A stretch of 64,000 nt of DNA, taken from Gamsiella multidivaricata (taxonomy: Eukaryota > Mortierellomycota > Mortierellomycetes > Mortierellales > Mortierellaceae). This document shows, piece by piece, positions 11,749 to 21,794 of this stretch. The stretch is taken from NCBI RefSeq assembly GCF_025024155.1, contig NW_026251722.1, forward strand, positions 458,559-522,558. The letters are read 5' to 3'. The notes under the pieces are model-generated. The model was given only the letters and a program-made list of their open reading frames with translations. It made no database searches and was not told where the DNA came from. Numbering within the stretch: position 1 is the stretch's first letter; each line of letters begins with the position of its first letter. A program made the position numbers and the translations under genes.

Positions 11749-12961
11749 TCACAAGTACTCTACAAACGATTCATCCGAAATGACCGTTTCCTTCATGATC
11801 CCAAGGGCCTCAGACAATTGCGCTGCCAGGACATGTTCGCACTAAATTTGTGAGATCCCTATGGTATTAGCCACAACAGCACGAGAGAGAACTTGGTATC
11901 ATTCAAATGCAGAGATCATCCATTCATACCGTAATAGCATCGCTCATCAGGACTAGCCCACGTAGGATCATAAAGAGCATAAAAAAATCGCATTAGATCG
12001 CTGTTATTTAAACATGCGTTTCCAGCCTCTGGTTTAGTAAATCGCTCATACATTGCCACCAATATCTATCTGTTTAGTAGATGAAACGCAATGCATATTC
12101 ATCATTTATTGCGTGTATACCTTGGACAAAGCGATCGCAAGTGCAATGGCGGAGTGCAGGTCTACACGTCAACGAGATGCCTGATTCCAGATCTCTAACC
12201 TAAGTCGAGGATGGTAGGTAATTGTGGAAGACAATAAAAATAAAAAATCGCATTCATGCAAAGATCAATGAAGAGTTTTGCGGAAACACGACGCGTTTCG
12301 GGTTTCTATAGTACCTTGTATATTGTCCTCTCCGAATCATGCGCGACTAGCCTTTCAACTAGCAATGTTACATTGTTTGCAGAAGTCAAGATCAGCGCCA
12401 TGCTTGCCTTATACTATAACACAATGGGAATTGCAAAGAACAAATAAACAAACAAAAAAAAAAAGAACTCGCCAGAGTCGGGAATATCCAGCAGACGCAA
12501 GGCACCCATGACAAATGCTGTTGCAAGATCTCCTTGGTGACCACACAAGTGCATGAGTGCCATCAGATGATCGTTGTTCACTGTTCCATTGGCGATGAGA
12601 ATAAGAGGGTTACCGATCCGTGGTTTCGACCCGTGTGTATGATGTCAGTTACCAGGCTTACATTGCTTGTCGGCTGCGATGGACCTGAGAAGAGCATTCA
12701 GCGTGTCGACTGATGTTCCCTCCATTAGGGGCTCCATTGCTTGTGAGGATCAGAGACGCGAGGATGTCAATTGGTGGTAAAATAGGCCGAAACATTTGTG
12801 CGACCACCCCCTGTCGCCGCTGACAAAACACACAGCGGACGAGACGCGACGCGCCGCGAACGCGACACGCGACACACTGTAGACAGTTTATCTGCAATGT
12901 CCGTACGAACGGCCAAGTAAGCCAGGCCAATAAGGAAGGTCCCATCCCCTCCAGCATCCAC
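11749..12961 (-). pseudogene. Cryptic multi-exon gene of unknown function, possibly decayed
   Basis: Several short minus-strand segments look coding and are bounded by splice-like sites: 12961 downward (MDAGGDGTFLIGLAYLAVRT), 12662-12737 (MEPLMEGTSVDTLNALLRSI), about 12470-12580 (NDHLMALMHLCGHQGDLATA), 12315-12402 (MALILTSANNVTLLVERLVA), 12121-12162 (DLHSAIALAIALSK), 11930-12065 (MYERFTKPEAGNACLNNSDL), and 11749-11841 (CEHVLAAQLSEALGIMKETV, ending in TGA). Some junctions join in phase (12662/12580; 12121/12065), but others do not, notably 11930/11841, and one donor is weak (GTTCTT). The helical, residue-sparse style recalls helical-repeat proteins such as PPR or TPR, but I cannot assign a family. 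It is either a real gene whose splicing I have partly misread or a recent pseudogene. I lean to the first for its ancestry and leave its present state open. Confidence 0.45.
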
Positions 12962-13157
12962 TCGTCAATGTGATCCTTCGCGACTCCTGGCCTCCTTCTC
13001 TCCTATTTCACTCCCGTTTTCATACGCCAGCTACTGCCTTCTGACCTTGGACCTGGTGTATTGCTTTCTTGCCTCATATTTTTTCTTCTTTCTCGCCTTT
13101 TTTTTTTTTTTGTTTCTACTCCTCAGTCTTTTGCAATATCCGACGGCCTGGTACCAA

Positions 13158-15524
13158 ATGGAATCACGCAGCAAGACACCCTCAGACAATCATCTATACG
13201 ACACCTGCCATTATGAGGGCCCATCGCTTCATTTGGAGCATACAAACATGCCTTCATGCACGCGGCACCCCCGCTGGATCACCATCGGCTGTATCATCTT
13301 TTCTATCATGCTGTCATATACTATTTACTTAAGTCAGAACCGGCAGCCTCGTGGAATTGGTTACTCGGACTTTGGACAGAAGTGGCAGTGGCAGTGGCCA
13401 GAGATGGATCCGTATAAGGTCATGACTCAAGAGGACAACGAGAACAGCAATATCTCTTCGGATAGTTTTCAAGCAACAAAAGGCCAAGGTAACCCAGATG
13501 GATCTTTAGGACCGAGGATGGGCGATGACAGCGTCAGTAGTAGGATGAACTCGGCGATAGCAAGACCGGGGATCAAGACTTGGGACATCGATGACCCTGC
13601 CCTCACACTCGCATACTTTTTCGGCTCACCAGAGTGGAAGAACCAGACACTCCAACCTGCGTCCGATTTTGTGAACCTGCTTCGCGTACTCCGACCTGCC
13701 GACCACGCATTCTTCATCGCCTTGTTCATCAATCAAGCACCCCGTCCGCTGCAAACAGTGCTTGAGGACCGCAAGGGCACTTCGCCAAAGATTTCGACAG
13801 TACCCATCAAGGGCCATCATAATTGCGGTTCTTGGATTCCCAACTATGTCGAGTTCCAGAACCAAGTCATGGATAAGACCCTGCCCTCACGATATACCAT
13901 TCACACCTGCTCAAACACGGTTCGTCCTATGATACCAGCTACTGGAATATCGACATTGGCGGTCCACGATCCACAACAACAGCAATACCAACCCTGCGGC
14001 AATGTGTTCTCGCAGATACTAGCTATGGCATCAGCGTTTGCTTGGTCCGTAGCCGAGTCCCGTGCATTTTTTTCCAATCCGGATCAACTCAAAGATCTGC
14101 GGGAGAGCTTCGAGCCGTCGTTGTTCCTGCACTGGACATCTCCGCCAGCAGCAGACAGTACAGCCAAAGTGGATACGGCGGACATGACTAGTCGCGACCT
14201 CGGTCAATTGTTTCAACTCCAAGACCCATTGTTTTCAAATCATGAGGATGGCCACAGTGAAAACACGAATAGTTCTATTGGCAGTAATAACGGAGCACAG
14301 GATGGTCAAGTAGCGGATGAACAGCTGCAGGATCGACTCTGGGGGCTGAGGAGCAAGAGCAGAAATCGAGTCGGATTTGAGCGACAACTGACGCCCAATG
14401 ACCCAGCGACGAGTGACCTTCCTCAGCAACGACGAGGCCGTCAGCGACGTCTGGGCCAGAGAACGAGTCCCACCCGAATGAAGAAACTAGTCGCTGCCCT
14501 TGACCAGGATGGCGTCGAGCTCGTCCTGGACCACGATATTCTGCCTCAATTCGTTAACACAACCAGGACCCTTCGTTTGTTCCTGAATCTGAGCCTGCCC
14601 CTCCCAGACCGCCTCATCCAACAGAGTCATGACCGTCTTCGCCTTCAAAACAACGAGGCCATCGACGGAGCCAACCTCGGGTCGGTCAATCTTGTTCGTG
14701 CGCGCGCTCCCACCATCCACGCACCCTCCGCGCATGGCTCGCTCTTCACTTTCGCCTCTGCATCCTCACTCTCGTCCGCGACCGCGTCCCACGAATTCAT
14801 ATCGGCCGCATTCCACACCGCGATTCACGACGAGCGTGACGTATCCAGGACTCATGCCGTCCCAAAGACCTTCGGTTGCCTTCTCGATATCCTGATTCAG
14901 CCAAAGATCGAGCTCCAGCAGCTGATCCACCCTTATGCCACCCTGTTCAAACTCCCGGCCATCTTCTCCATTGGCATCTACATCCGTCCAGGACAGTCTG
15001 GCGCGGGATTAGAACAGCAAGACCGAGTGAACAAATCATGGAAGTCTATCTCCAATGACCGCAAAGCAATCGTGGATCGATACATGACCTGCGCCCGCCA
15101 AATTGCTCGAGAATTTGCTCCAAAGCGTAAGGGTCAAAAGGTCATCTTTGTCGCCGTCTCCGAAGACCCTGGTATGGTCAGGGTCATGGAATCGCAAGAA
15201 GAATGGGATGAGGAGGTCATTGCGCCCAAATGGATATTGCCAAAGGACCGGAGCCAAACCAAGCAGCCACAACACCCTTCGATATCGAAGCAACAGCAGG
15301 CCGTACTCGAAAGCTGGATCCTCAGCAAGACCGACTTCCAGGTCGTCTCGGATCACTCGGACTTTGCAAAAGTGACAGTGTGGAGGACAAGGCGCGAGGG
15401 ACGAAGTATCGTGATCCGCGAGAACGATGCGATCGAGCAAGAAATGGCGAGCAGGAAGGGATACGTCGGCATGCTCGACTGTGGAATCCTCCTCAAAAAC
15501 CTCATCGTCACTGAGACAGAATAG
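13158..15524 (+). CDS. Type II membrane protein, possible fucosyltransferase-like glycosyltransferase
   Basis: The 788-residue product starts at MESRSKTPSDNHLYD. The frame is open to an upstream ATG at 13047, but the added residues are a Phe/Leu homopolymer translation. One transmembrane span (WITIGCIIFSIMLSYTIYLS, about residues 40-60) follows a short N-terminal tail, the topology of Golgi glycosyltransferases. The lumenal part has a conserved-looking core: HNCGSWIPNYVEFQNQ, GNVFSQILAMASAFAWSVAE, and near the C-terminus FSIGIYIRPGQSG, VIFVAVSEDPGMV and AVLESWILSKTDFQVVSDHS. The order of a ligand-binding IRxG-like strand, a VA(V/T)xD-like strand and a W-x-LS-x-xD-hydrophobic-VxS motif is like the donor-binding half of fucosyltransferases (FUT8/NodZ/O-FucT clan). 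That match is from memory of motifs. Intronless. Confidence 0.65.
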   Translation: MESRSKTPSDNHLYDTCHYEGPSLHLEHTNMPSCTRHPRWITIGCIIFSIMLSYTIYLSQNRQPRGIGYSDFGQKWQWQWPEMDPYKVMTQEDNENSNISSDSFQATKGQGNPDGSLGPRMGDDSVSSRMNSAIARPGIKTWDIDDPALTLAYFFGSPEWKNQTLQPASDFVNLLRVLRPADHAFFIALFINQAPRPLQTVLEDRKGTSPKISTVPIKGHHNCGSWIPNYVEFQNQVMDKTLPSRYTIHTCSNTVRPMIPATGISTLAVHDPQQQQYQPCGNVFSQILAMASAFAWSVAESRAFFSNPDQLKDLRESFEPSLFLHWTSPPAADSTAKVDTADMTSRDLGQLFQLQDPLFSNHEDGHSENTNSSIGSNNGAQDGQVADEQLQDRLWGLRSKSRNRVGFERQLTPNDPATSDLPQQRRGRQRRLGQRTSPTRMKKLVAALDQDGVELVLDHDILPQFVNTTRTLRLFLNLSLPLPDRLIQQSHDRLRLQNNEAIDGANLGSVNLVRARAPTIHAPSAHGSLFTFASASSLSSATASHEFISAAFHTAIHDERDVSRTHAVPKTFGCLLDILIQPKIELQQLIHPYATLFKLPAIFSIGIYIRPGQSGAGLEQQDRVNKSWKSISNDRKAIVDRYMTCARQIAREFAPKRKGQKVIFVAVSEDPGMVRVMESQEEWDEEVIAPKWILPKDRSQTKQPQHPSISKQQQAVLESWILSKTDFQVVSDHSDFAKVTVWRTRREGRSIVIRENDAIEQEMASRKGYVGMLDCGILLKNLIVTETE

Positions 15525-15750
15525 TCTAGCATTCCATGCCCTTTACCAGAAAGTTTGGGCTATATACATATTCCTCTTTGTTCAAATGCATCCTTCTTTT
15601 CGTTCACAAAAAATTATAAATTATCCACCTAGGAATATCCTAATATATACCATCCCTGGCAACATAACAAACGAAAACACGTTTTTCAAACGCATCATAA
15701 AAAGGTTTGAAATGTTCGCAGGAGATTTATTCAAATTCCCAAGAAGTATT

Positions 15751-17457
15751 TTAACGGGAGGTGTTGGCAATGGAGACCTTGGCACCCTTGGCGCCCTGCT
15801 TGGAGAACTTGGGCTGTCCACGGGCAGCGCTGGAGGCGTTCTATTATTATTAATAATAGCAAAAAAAGAGATAAAGTAAAGAATTCATGATTAGTTCACA
15901 CTGCACTGCATCGTCCCGGCCTCGAAACAATCCTCGATTAAAGCAACACCAGCGATCTGACACGCACCTTAGCCTTCTCAGACTTCTTCTGGGCATCCTC
16001 AGCCTTCTTCTTCTCCTTGCTATCACGGAGGGCGGCAGCACGGGCAGCAGCACGGACCTCGGGCTTCTGGTTGCGCTTGGCGCGGATGGCCTCCCAGGAA
16101 GCACCGACGACAGCACGCTGGTGCTTGACAGTGCGGCGGGTGCGCTTCTTGGCAACCTCCTCAGAGATACCCTTCTTGTGCATGCGGCGGAAGAGGACGG
16201 TCCAGGAGATCTTGCGGGGGTTCTTGCGCTGCAAGAAGAGGGACTCGGCCTTACCGTTGACGAAACGGAACGACTATTTTTTTTTTTTTTTTTTTTTGGA
16301 ACAGGAGGGTCGTATGAGATAACCGCGTCTTAATATGATGATCAATTGTCGGTTCCGTTCGTGAGTTGAGTGTCGAATATGTAGCAATATGCTGTTTCCG
16401 TTTTAACTGTTGTAATGAAGCTATTTGTCCGATTGATCGCGTTATATGAGGTACATCATGATTACAGCCTTCGATAGCATGCTCTTAAGCATTCCTATGT
16501 TGTCGACAAGCGCGTCCTGGTGCATCCGACTCCTTTGTATGGGAACCACTTCCTAGTCCCAAAAAAAAAAAGGAAGCCGTCGTCCATGCTAAACGTCGCT
16601 TTGATTTTCGCCTCTGATATGTCGCGTATCGGTCCCAGGCGGTAGAAAGTATGTCCATGATGCGATCGTAATTCATCGCCGACGTATTGCTTTACGTACC
16701 CTGCTGTCGACGCGGACGTAAATCTTGCCCTTGCCGGGGTAGATCTTGGCTCCAGAGAAGGCACAAATCTCGATCCTGATGAGCAAGGGAAAGGAATGGA
16801 GAGACAGAGAGCGTCAGGAAACTGAAGCAGTACAGCGATTTTCAGTACGAACGAGTAGATGGAAGGGGGGCGACGTCCGCGTGATGTTGGCGAAGTCCTG
16901 TCTGATCCTGCTATTGATAACTCATAACTGTGAGGACACCGGCAGAGTCCTGTCACCAGGCGGTCTGACATCAAGGCCACGGTGTCAAGCTCGCCAACCT
17001 TGCCTCTACGCTCTTTAAAAAATAGTCCATTCATGATGCTGTTTGTTGACGTCCTGGGTCGAGTTGGTTATAGTTCTGTTGATGTGCCATGGATCAAAGG
17101 TTCCACTGAGATGTCATCAATCATAATGTCGAACCAATATTACATCCTGCGCACGCTCAGCTCTGGGTTGGCTTCGTCTCAATAGTTTTGCTAGTAAGCA
17201 CTCAATTGGTGCTGCCTCCCTCCCTTCAGTCGATTGCCATGATGTCGTTCAACAAGTACACCATCAGATGCAAAGTTGATGTCGAAAAAAGGATATTCGC
17301 CTGCTCGTAGAAGAATGCTGCCGCCAGTTGCCGAATGACATGGTGACGAATTGCTAGCGATATTCGTGTCTAATGGTGAACAATGTCGATCGATGGATGG
17401 ATGCCCGTGTTGGATGGTGATTTCCCTGGATCTCTTTGGCACAAGGTATTACTTCAT
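15751..17457 (-). CDS. RPL24: 60S ribosomal protein eL24
   Basis: Four exons (17453-17457, 16700-16775, 15968-16273, 15751-15840) encode 158 residues, the normal length for eL24. The protein begins [19 protein letters not shown], the start of the L24e zinc-finger-like domain. It continues [20 protein letters not shown] and [11 protein letters not shown], and ends with an Ala/Lys-rich tail ([20 protein letters not shown]). The first exon is only ATGAA, spliced to G-ATC-GAG across a 677-nt intron. I chose it because it restores the invariant MK(V/I)E start in frame with a GTAATA donor and a CATCAG acceptor. An early, long first intron is typical of ribosomal protein genes. I looked for C/D-box signals in that intron and found no convincing pair. 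Confidence 0.9.
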
Positions 17458-18032
17458 TTTTGGACTGAGAATAAATTCGAAAAGGAAGATCCATTGTGGG
17501 CGTGCTCCGCCCTGTACTTTATCTTCAGTAGGGCCCTTAATTTATGTTCACCAGAGTCAGTACCATGCCATATATATATTACTATATGGGCCATTTGTAA
17601 TCTGCAGTTGTGAGAAGGCGGGTGAGTAGAAAAGGAAAGAGAGAGGAAAAGAGAGAGAGGGAAAGAGAGAGAGGGAAAAGGCGTCTACAGTCTAAAAGCC
17701 TATGGCGCCATTATTTTCTCGTCGGCCGCCCACTCCTGACATGAAATACATTATCTTACAGCAGTTTTTCGCCGCCCCAGTCTAGGTGGTTTATGAGAAC
17801 AGTGATCAGTCACTGCAAGATACGAATGAAATAATAGTTAGATCTCGGGGCCTTAAAAGTAACATCATTCCGCACATCCCTGACCCACTCCTTTCCTCAT
17901 CCACTCCCCTATCAGCCCTCAAGCACTGTCGCATATCCTTAACGTGAGTCTTGAATGCTTCTGCAAATGGATACATATACCAAATTTGATACTCATTAAC
18001 TGTCTACTTTGACTTGGTCTTTATCGTACCAG
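17458..18032. other. Intergenic between eL24 and the nuclease island
   Basis: Holds the presumed eL24 promoter, a GA-rich run (about 17630-17680) and a small hairpin at 17800-17815 (CAGTGA-TCAG-TCACTG). A CT-rich stretch near 17880-17915 precedes the XPG-like frame. No gene seen. Confidence 0.6.
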
Positions 18033-19634
18033 ATGGGAGTCACTGGGCTACCCAAAGCTATAAAAGACACCGAAGGAACGCTAGCTTATGATCTGCAGAG
18101 CAAGAAAGTTCATGTCGATGTCTTGAGTCTGTACTTTGGATTCTTGCAAACAAGGACCTTCAAAGTGACGTGTAAAAGAGTCGCCAAGGAAGCGAGATCT
18201 GAGGCAACGGCTACGACAACTACCAGCGCATCAGCGCCTTCCATTCTAACAGAAACGACGACCTTTCTCGCAGTGCCCACAGCCCCCGCAGTGCTCACAG
18301 CCCCCGCAGTCTCCACAGCCTCAGCAGCACAAGACGCGCCTTCTGCTGCAGACGCCAGCACTAGCAGGAGAAGCGGCATCAAGCAGCGCGCCCTGAGTTT
18401 CTCCGAGGCTCCATCCAAGCGAGGAAAGGCTTGCTCTAGTTATGCGAGCGAGATACAGGCTACCGGAGTGCAACATCCTGCACTGTTCATTGGCCCTAAT
18501 GGACGATTGACACCAGACCGACCTGGAACAACAGAGCAGGTAATTAAATGTGCCAATGGTTTCGTATCAGCTTACGCAGCATAGCAACCAAGTGCTGACA
18601 CATGTTCTGTTGCTTCGTTTATCGGCCCCGCCTCATCTCTAGTCACAGAACTACGGCCACATAGCGCATGATCTCAACAAAATCATGTCAAAGCACTTTG
18701 GCAAATCGACAACAGTTTTACACTTTGACGGAAAGGCCTCGATACAAAAGTCTCAAGAGCGACAAGATCGGGCCATATCCCTCAGCAACCGGATCAAGAC
18801 TCTGAAGGCGCGAGCTGACAACGCCATAGGAAAAAACAGCGGCTCTTTGGCCCCCCTGTACAAGCAATGTCGAAACGCGTACAAGACATCCAAGCAGCGC
18901 TGGCAGACATAAGAAATGGGCTGGAGCCCTTGGAGTGGCACACCTGTGAATGTCCCTTCCAAGCAGACACGCACATTGCCGAGTTATATCAAGCTGATAA
19001 TAATAAAGACGACCTCGCAATCATTACCGCCGACAGTGATATGATGGTATATCAAGGTGTTAGAGAAATCACTATACCCGTCGGAAAGTACCGAGAGCTT
19101 ACCACGTACAAGAAGGCTGACCTGCTCGAGTCTCTGGACCTCGCATACGACCGTGAGCTGTTGCTGGCATCAATCGTTACTAAGAACGACTACTCTAAGG
19201 CACTCCCGTGGCACGGCTTCCAAAGAAACACCAAGATCATCCGAGAGATGAGGACCGAGACCGGAGCAGGCGATGGATCAACAATGGACGCGCCAGGATC
19301 CAAGACGACTGAGGCTGAGATTATCAAGGAGCTGATTCAAGAGTATTTGCAACGGGCGAGAGGAGGACAAAAAAAGGGTGTGGACGACTACACCCACGCC
19401 ATTTCGGCTTTCGTTCAAGTGCGTGAGGACTACCTTGACTCCGCTACGCCATCGTGCACGACCCACGAGAGAATACTGGGCATACTCCAGAAGCTCGAGA
19501 AGTGCAAGCTGCAAAGGAGAAATATGACTCGAGCCTTGCGGACAAATCCTCCAGCCGATACACTCACCAGCGACACTTCTGCAGGCTTGGCGTTTTCTTC
19601 CCCTGTCCGGCACAGCCTGCAGACGCCTGGATAG
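18033..19634 (+). pseudogene. XPG/FEN-type nuclease-like gene, frameshifted
   Basis: The first exon (18033-18539) starts MGVTGLPKAIKD with VHVDVLSLY, the N-terminal XPG pattern (MGxxGL, then a buried Asp strand). An intron (18540-18642) leads to YGHIAHDLNKIMSKHFGKS and VLHFDGKASIQKS, the XPG 'FDG' motif. Near 18890-18912 the frame breaks: KTSKQRWQT ends in TAA, while the frame in use after about 18895 continues ADIRNGLEPLEWHTCECPF, QADTHIAELYQAD, LAIITADSDMMVY and LLLASIVTKNDYSKALPW, matching the XPG-I domain. The first acid of the classic E-x-E pair reads Gln here (FQAD), the second is Asp, and DSD is kept. Between the exons lies an Ala/Pro/Thr-rich insert. A one-base loss best explains the break, so this copy is probably dead. 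It could still be rescued by an unseen intron or a sequencing error. FEN-like enzymes cut flap and branched DNA. Confidence 0.7.
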
Positions 19635-19637
19635 CAG

Positions 19638-21752
19638 ATGATTCTTCAGACCCGACGCCGTCGCCGCAGACACGAGAAAGGGAACGCCCAGCAACGGAGA
19701 AAGCGACGCCCCAAAGGCAAAACAAGACGTAAAAAAGCCCGGGAGGCAAAATGGAGACGAAGCAGGTATGATTGCCGTATGACTTTGTTGCGAGTTCAAA
19801 TTCATTACGTCCTTTTACAGCTTTGTCGCTTTGATACAATCATATTATTGATTTTATTTTATTTTATTTTATTTTTGGGACTATCCCTTAGTACAAGAGC
19901 AGGAACGGCTCGTTATTCCCCTCGTGTTGTCGTGGACGTCAGCCAGTCATGCCCGGTTGACAAGGTCGCATTGAAAAAGATGTCCACCGAGGAACCGCGC
20001 CCGCGGAAGAAGAAGCACGGAAGCATGGATGATAATCCTAAGGCCACGAGTGAAATCAAGACGAAACCCAAGAAGGACGAGGAAAATGATGAAAAAGCGG
20101 AGAGGCGAGCCGGAGCTAACCTGACTAAGCACCTGTTCGGGGAGGCTTTCAAGACTACCAAAATGACTGCAGGATCGATCACAGGATGCCTGCACCGCGT
20201 CACGAAGCTGAGCGTAGCCCAGACCAAGATCGTCGCGGAACGCATCATGAGCCAAACTCGTATTCTCGTGTTTAAAGCGCTTGAACTTTTTCTCTACAAG
20301 GAGGTCAGAGTCGCCACCATATCCAATTCAGATCAAGCGCGCTCAACACCAGACCAGAACTTGGGCATTGATGAAGCAAATGGATCAGGAATCCAGGAGG
20401 AGGTCTGCACTGCCACTGCATGCAACCCAGAACAAGCGCGCCTGGCACCAGAACATAATATGGACATTGATGTCAATCAAGCGAGTGCTCCGGAAGTCCA
20501 GCACAAGGAGGACAAGAACGCAGACCCACTTGATCTCATTCTGCACAAGGCACATGGAGAAACTATCATCAGAAATCTGATCTCTTTGATTCTGAATGGT
20601 CCAGTAGCGCCCCGCGGGAGACCACCTAAAGACTCGGCGGCAATTCAGGCGAAAACAATTGCGCGCTCGATTTATGACGATTTCCTGAGCGTTCTTTCAG
20701 ATTGCGCACCGACAAAGGACTGCCAAGATATACCCCTGAGCGTCATCCAGGCGGAACTGGCGGTGGAGGTCCGGACCGCGGTTCGGGAGCATTTTCAGAC
20801 TGCCCAAGTTCATTGTGAACAAGGTAACATTTCCACTGTCCGGAACAAGATATATCTCGCGTCGATTTGCTTCTCCGCTGTGAACTTACGTTTATTTCTT
20901 GTTTCTATTAGCTGAAGCGTGCTCGTTTATTCACGGATGATATATCTCCAGTTGAGGATGACGAGAGCTCCGACGGCGATAAACAGAAAGACAAGGTGTC
21001 ATTTAAGAAGGGACACATCCAAATTTGGTGGAGGTACTTTCTCCGTGTGCCGTCGAAGTTGGGAGACTCTTTCATCTTGTGCTCTGAGGCTGCCATTCTT
21101 TCACTTCTTTGGGGCAATTCAAATTCAAAGACGCACCCTACGCGGCATATCATGGAATCTCAAGTCTGCTCTTCCGAGACGGCTCACGAACTTGCATCAG
21201 AGAAATATGGGGAGCTTTTCCGACTACTGTTTATCGGAGACAAGGTCGAGATCAAGGCGGTTCCCCTCAAGAACCAGACTTCATATGGCAAGAAAACAAC
21301 GACCATGAACCGATTGCTGAAGGACCATCCAAACACATACGGCCAAGCTGCACTCGATGGGTACATGAAGAGGATCTTTGCAAATCACAAGGCTAGGAAG
21401 CAAGCAGCTGCCGAAGGCACGGAGCCCCCCGTGCCCCCCGACCTCTCAAGTAATGACAGCGTCAAGGAGCACTATGCCATCAGCAATATGATGAGAACAG
21501 ACGGAGTCCAGCTCCACCTAATGGCATTTGACATACGACGACGTTGGCATTCATCCAAATTTAAGGCGCGGATCCCGGAGATTACATCGCGGTTTCCTAA
21601 CAAAGGGTCTCTCGCAAAGGCTTTCGATCAAGACCTTCAGAATGTTGTGGTCGTGGGGGTGGACCCCGGTGAAGTACTTTCAGCATCATTTTGTGCGCTG
21701 GACCCCCTCCGCCGACCCCAGCAAGAATAACTGTACTGGCCATATCAGTTAA
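19638..21752 (+). pseudogene. Fanzor (eukaryotic TnpB-like) protein gene, disrupted and truncated after RuvC-I
   Basis: The frame resumes in the same phase as the XPG part, one codon after its TAG, with a basic region (GKTRRKKAREAKWRRS), an intron at about 19764-19892, and a Lys/Glu-rich segment from MSTEEPRPRKKKH (19980). Helical segments follow (FGEAFKTTKMTAGSITGCL; APRGRPPKDSAAIQAKTIAR), then an intron near 20824-20911 whose flanks do not join in phase. The last part has IWWRYFLRVPSKL, LLKDHPNTYGQAALDGYMKR, RTDGVQLHLMAFDIRRRW and VVVVGVDPGEVLSASFCALD. The last is a RuvC-I strand (V-D-P-G) as in Fanzor/TnpB nucleases, where the Asp is catalytic. Within 40 bp the frame is lost at a CCCCC run, and RuvC-II, the Cys4 zinc ribbon and RuvC-III are missing. 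Fanzors are RNA-guided DNA nucleases carried by transposons. The family call rests on motif style and order, not on a search. Confidence 0.5.
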
Positions 21753-21794
21753 AATTTATCCTAGGTGACTGTCTCTCTTTCCAGTTGAGACGGT

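Noticed and set aside
13047..13157. Upstream in-frame ATG extending the putative glycosyltransferase by 37 residues
   Set aside because: The extension is mainly Phe/Leu from a TTTTTTTTTT tract, and the downstream start gives a standard type II membrane protein.
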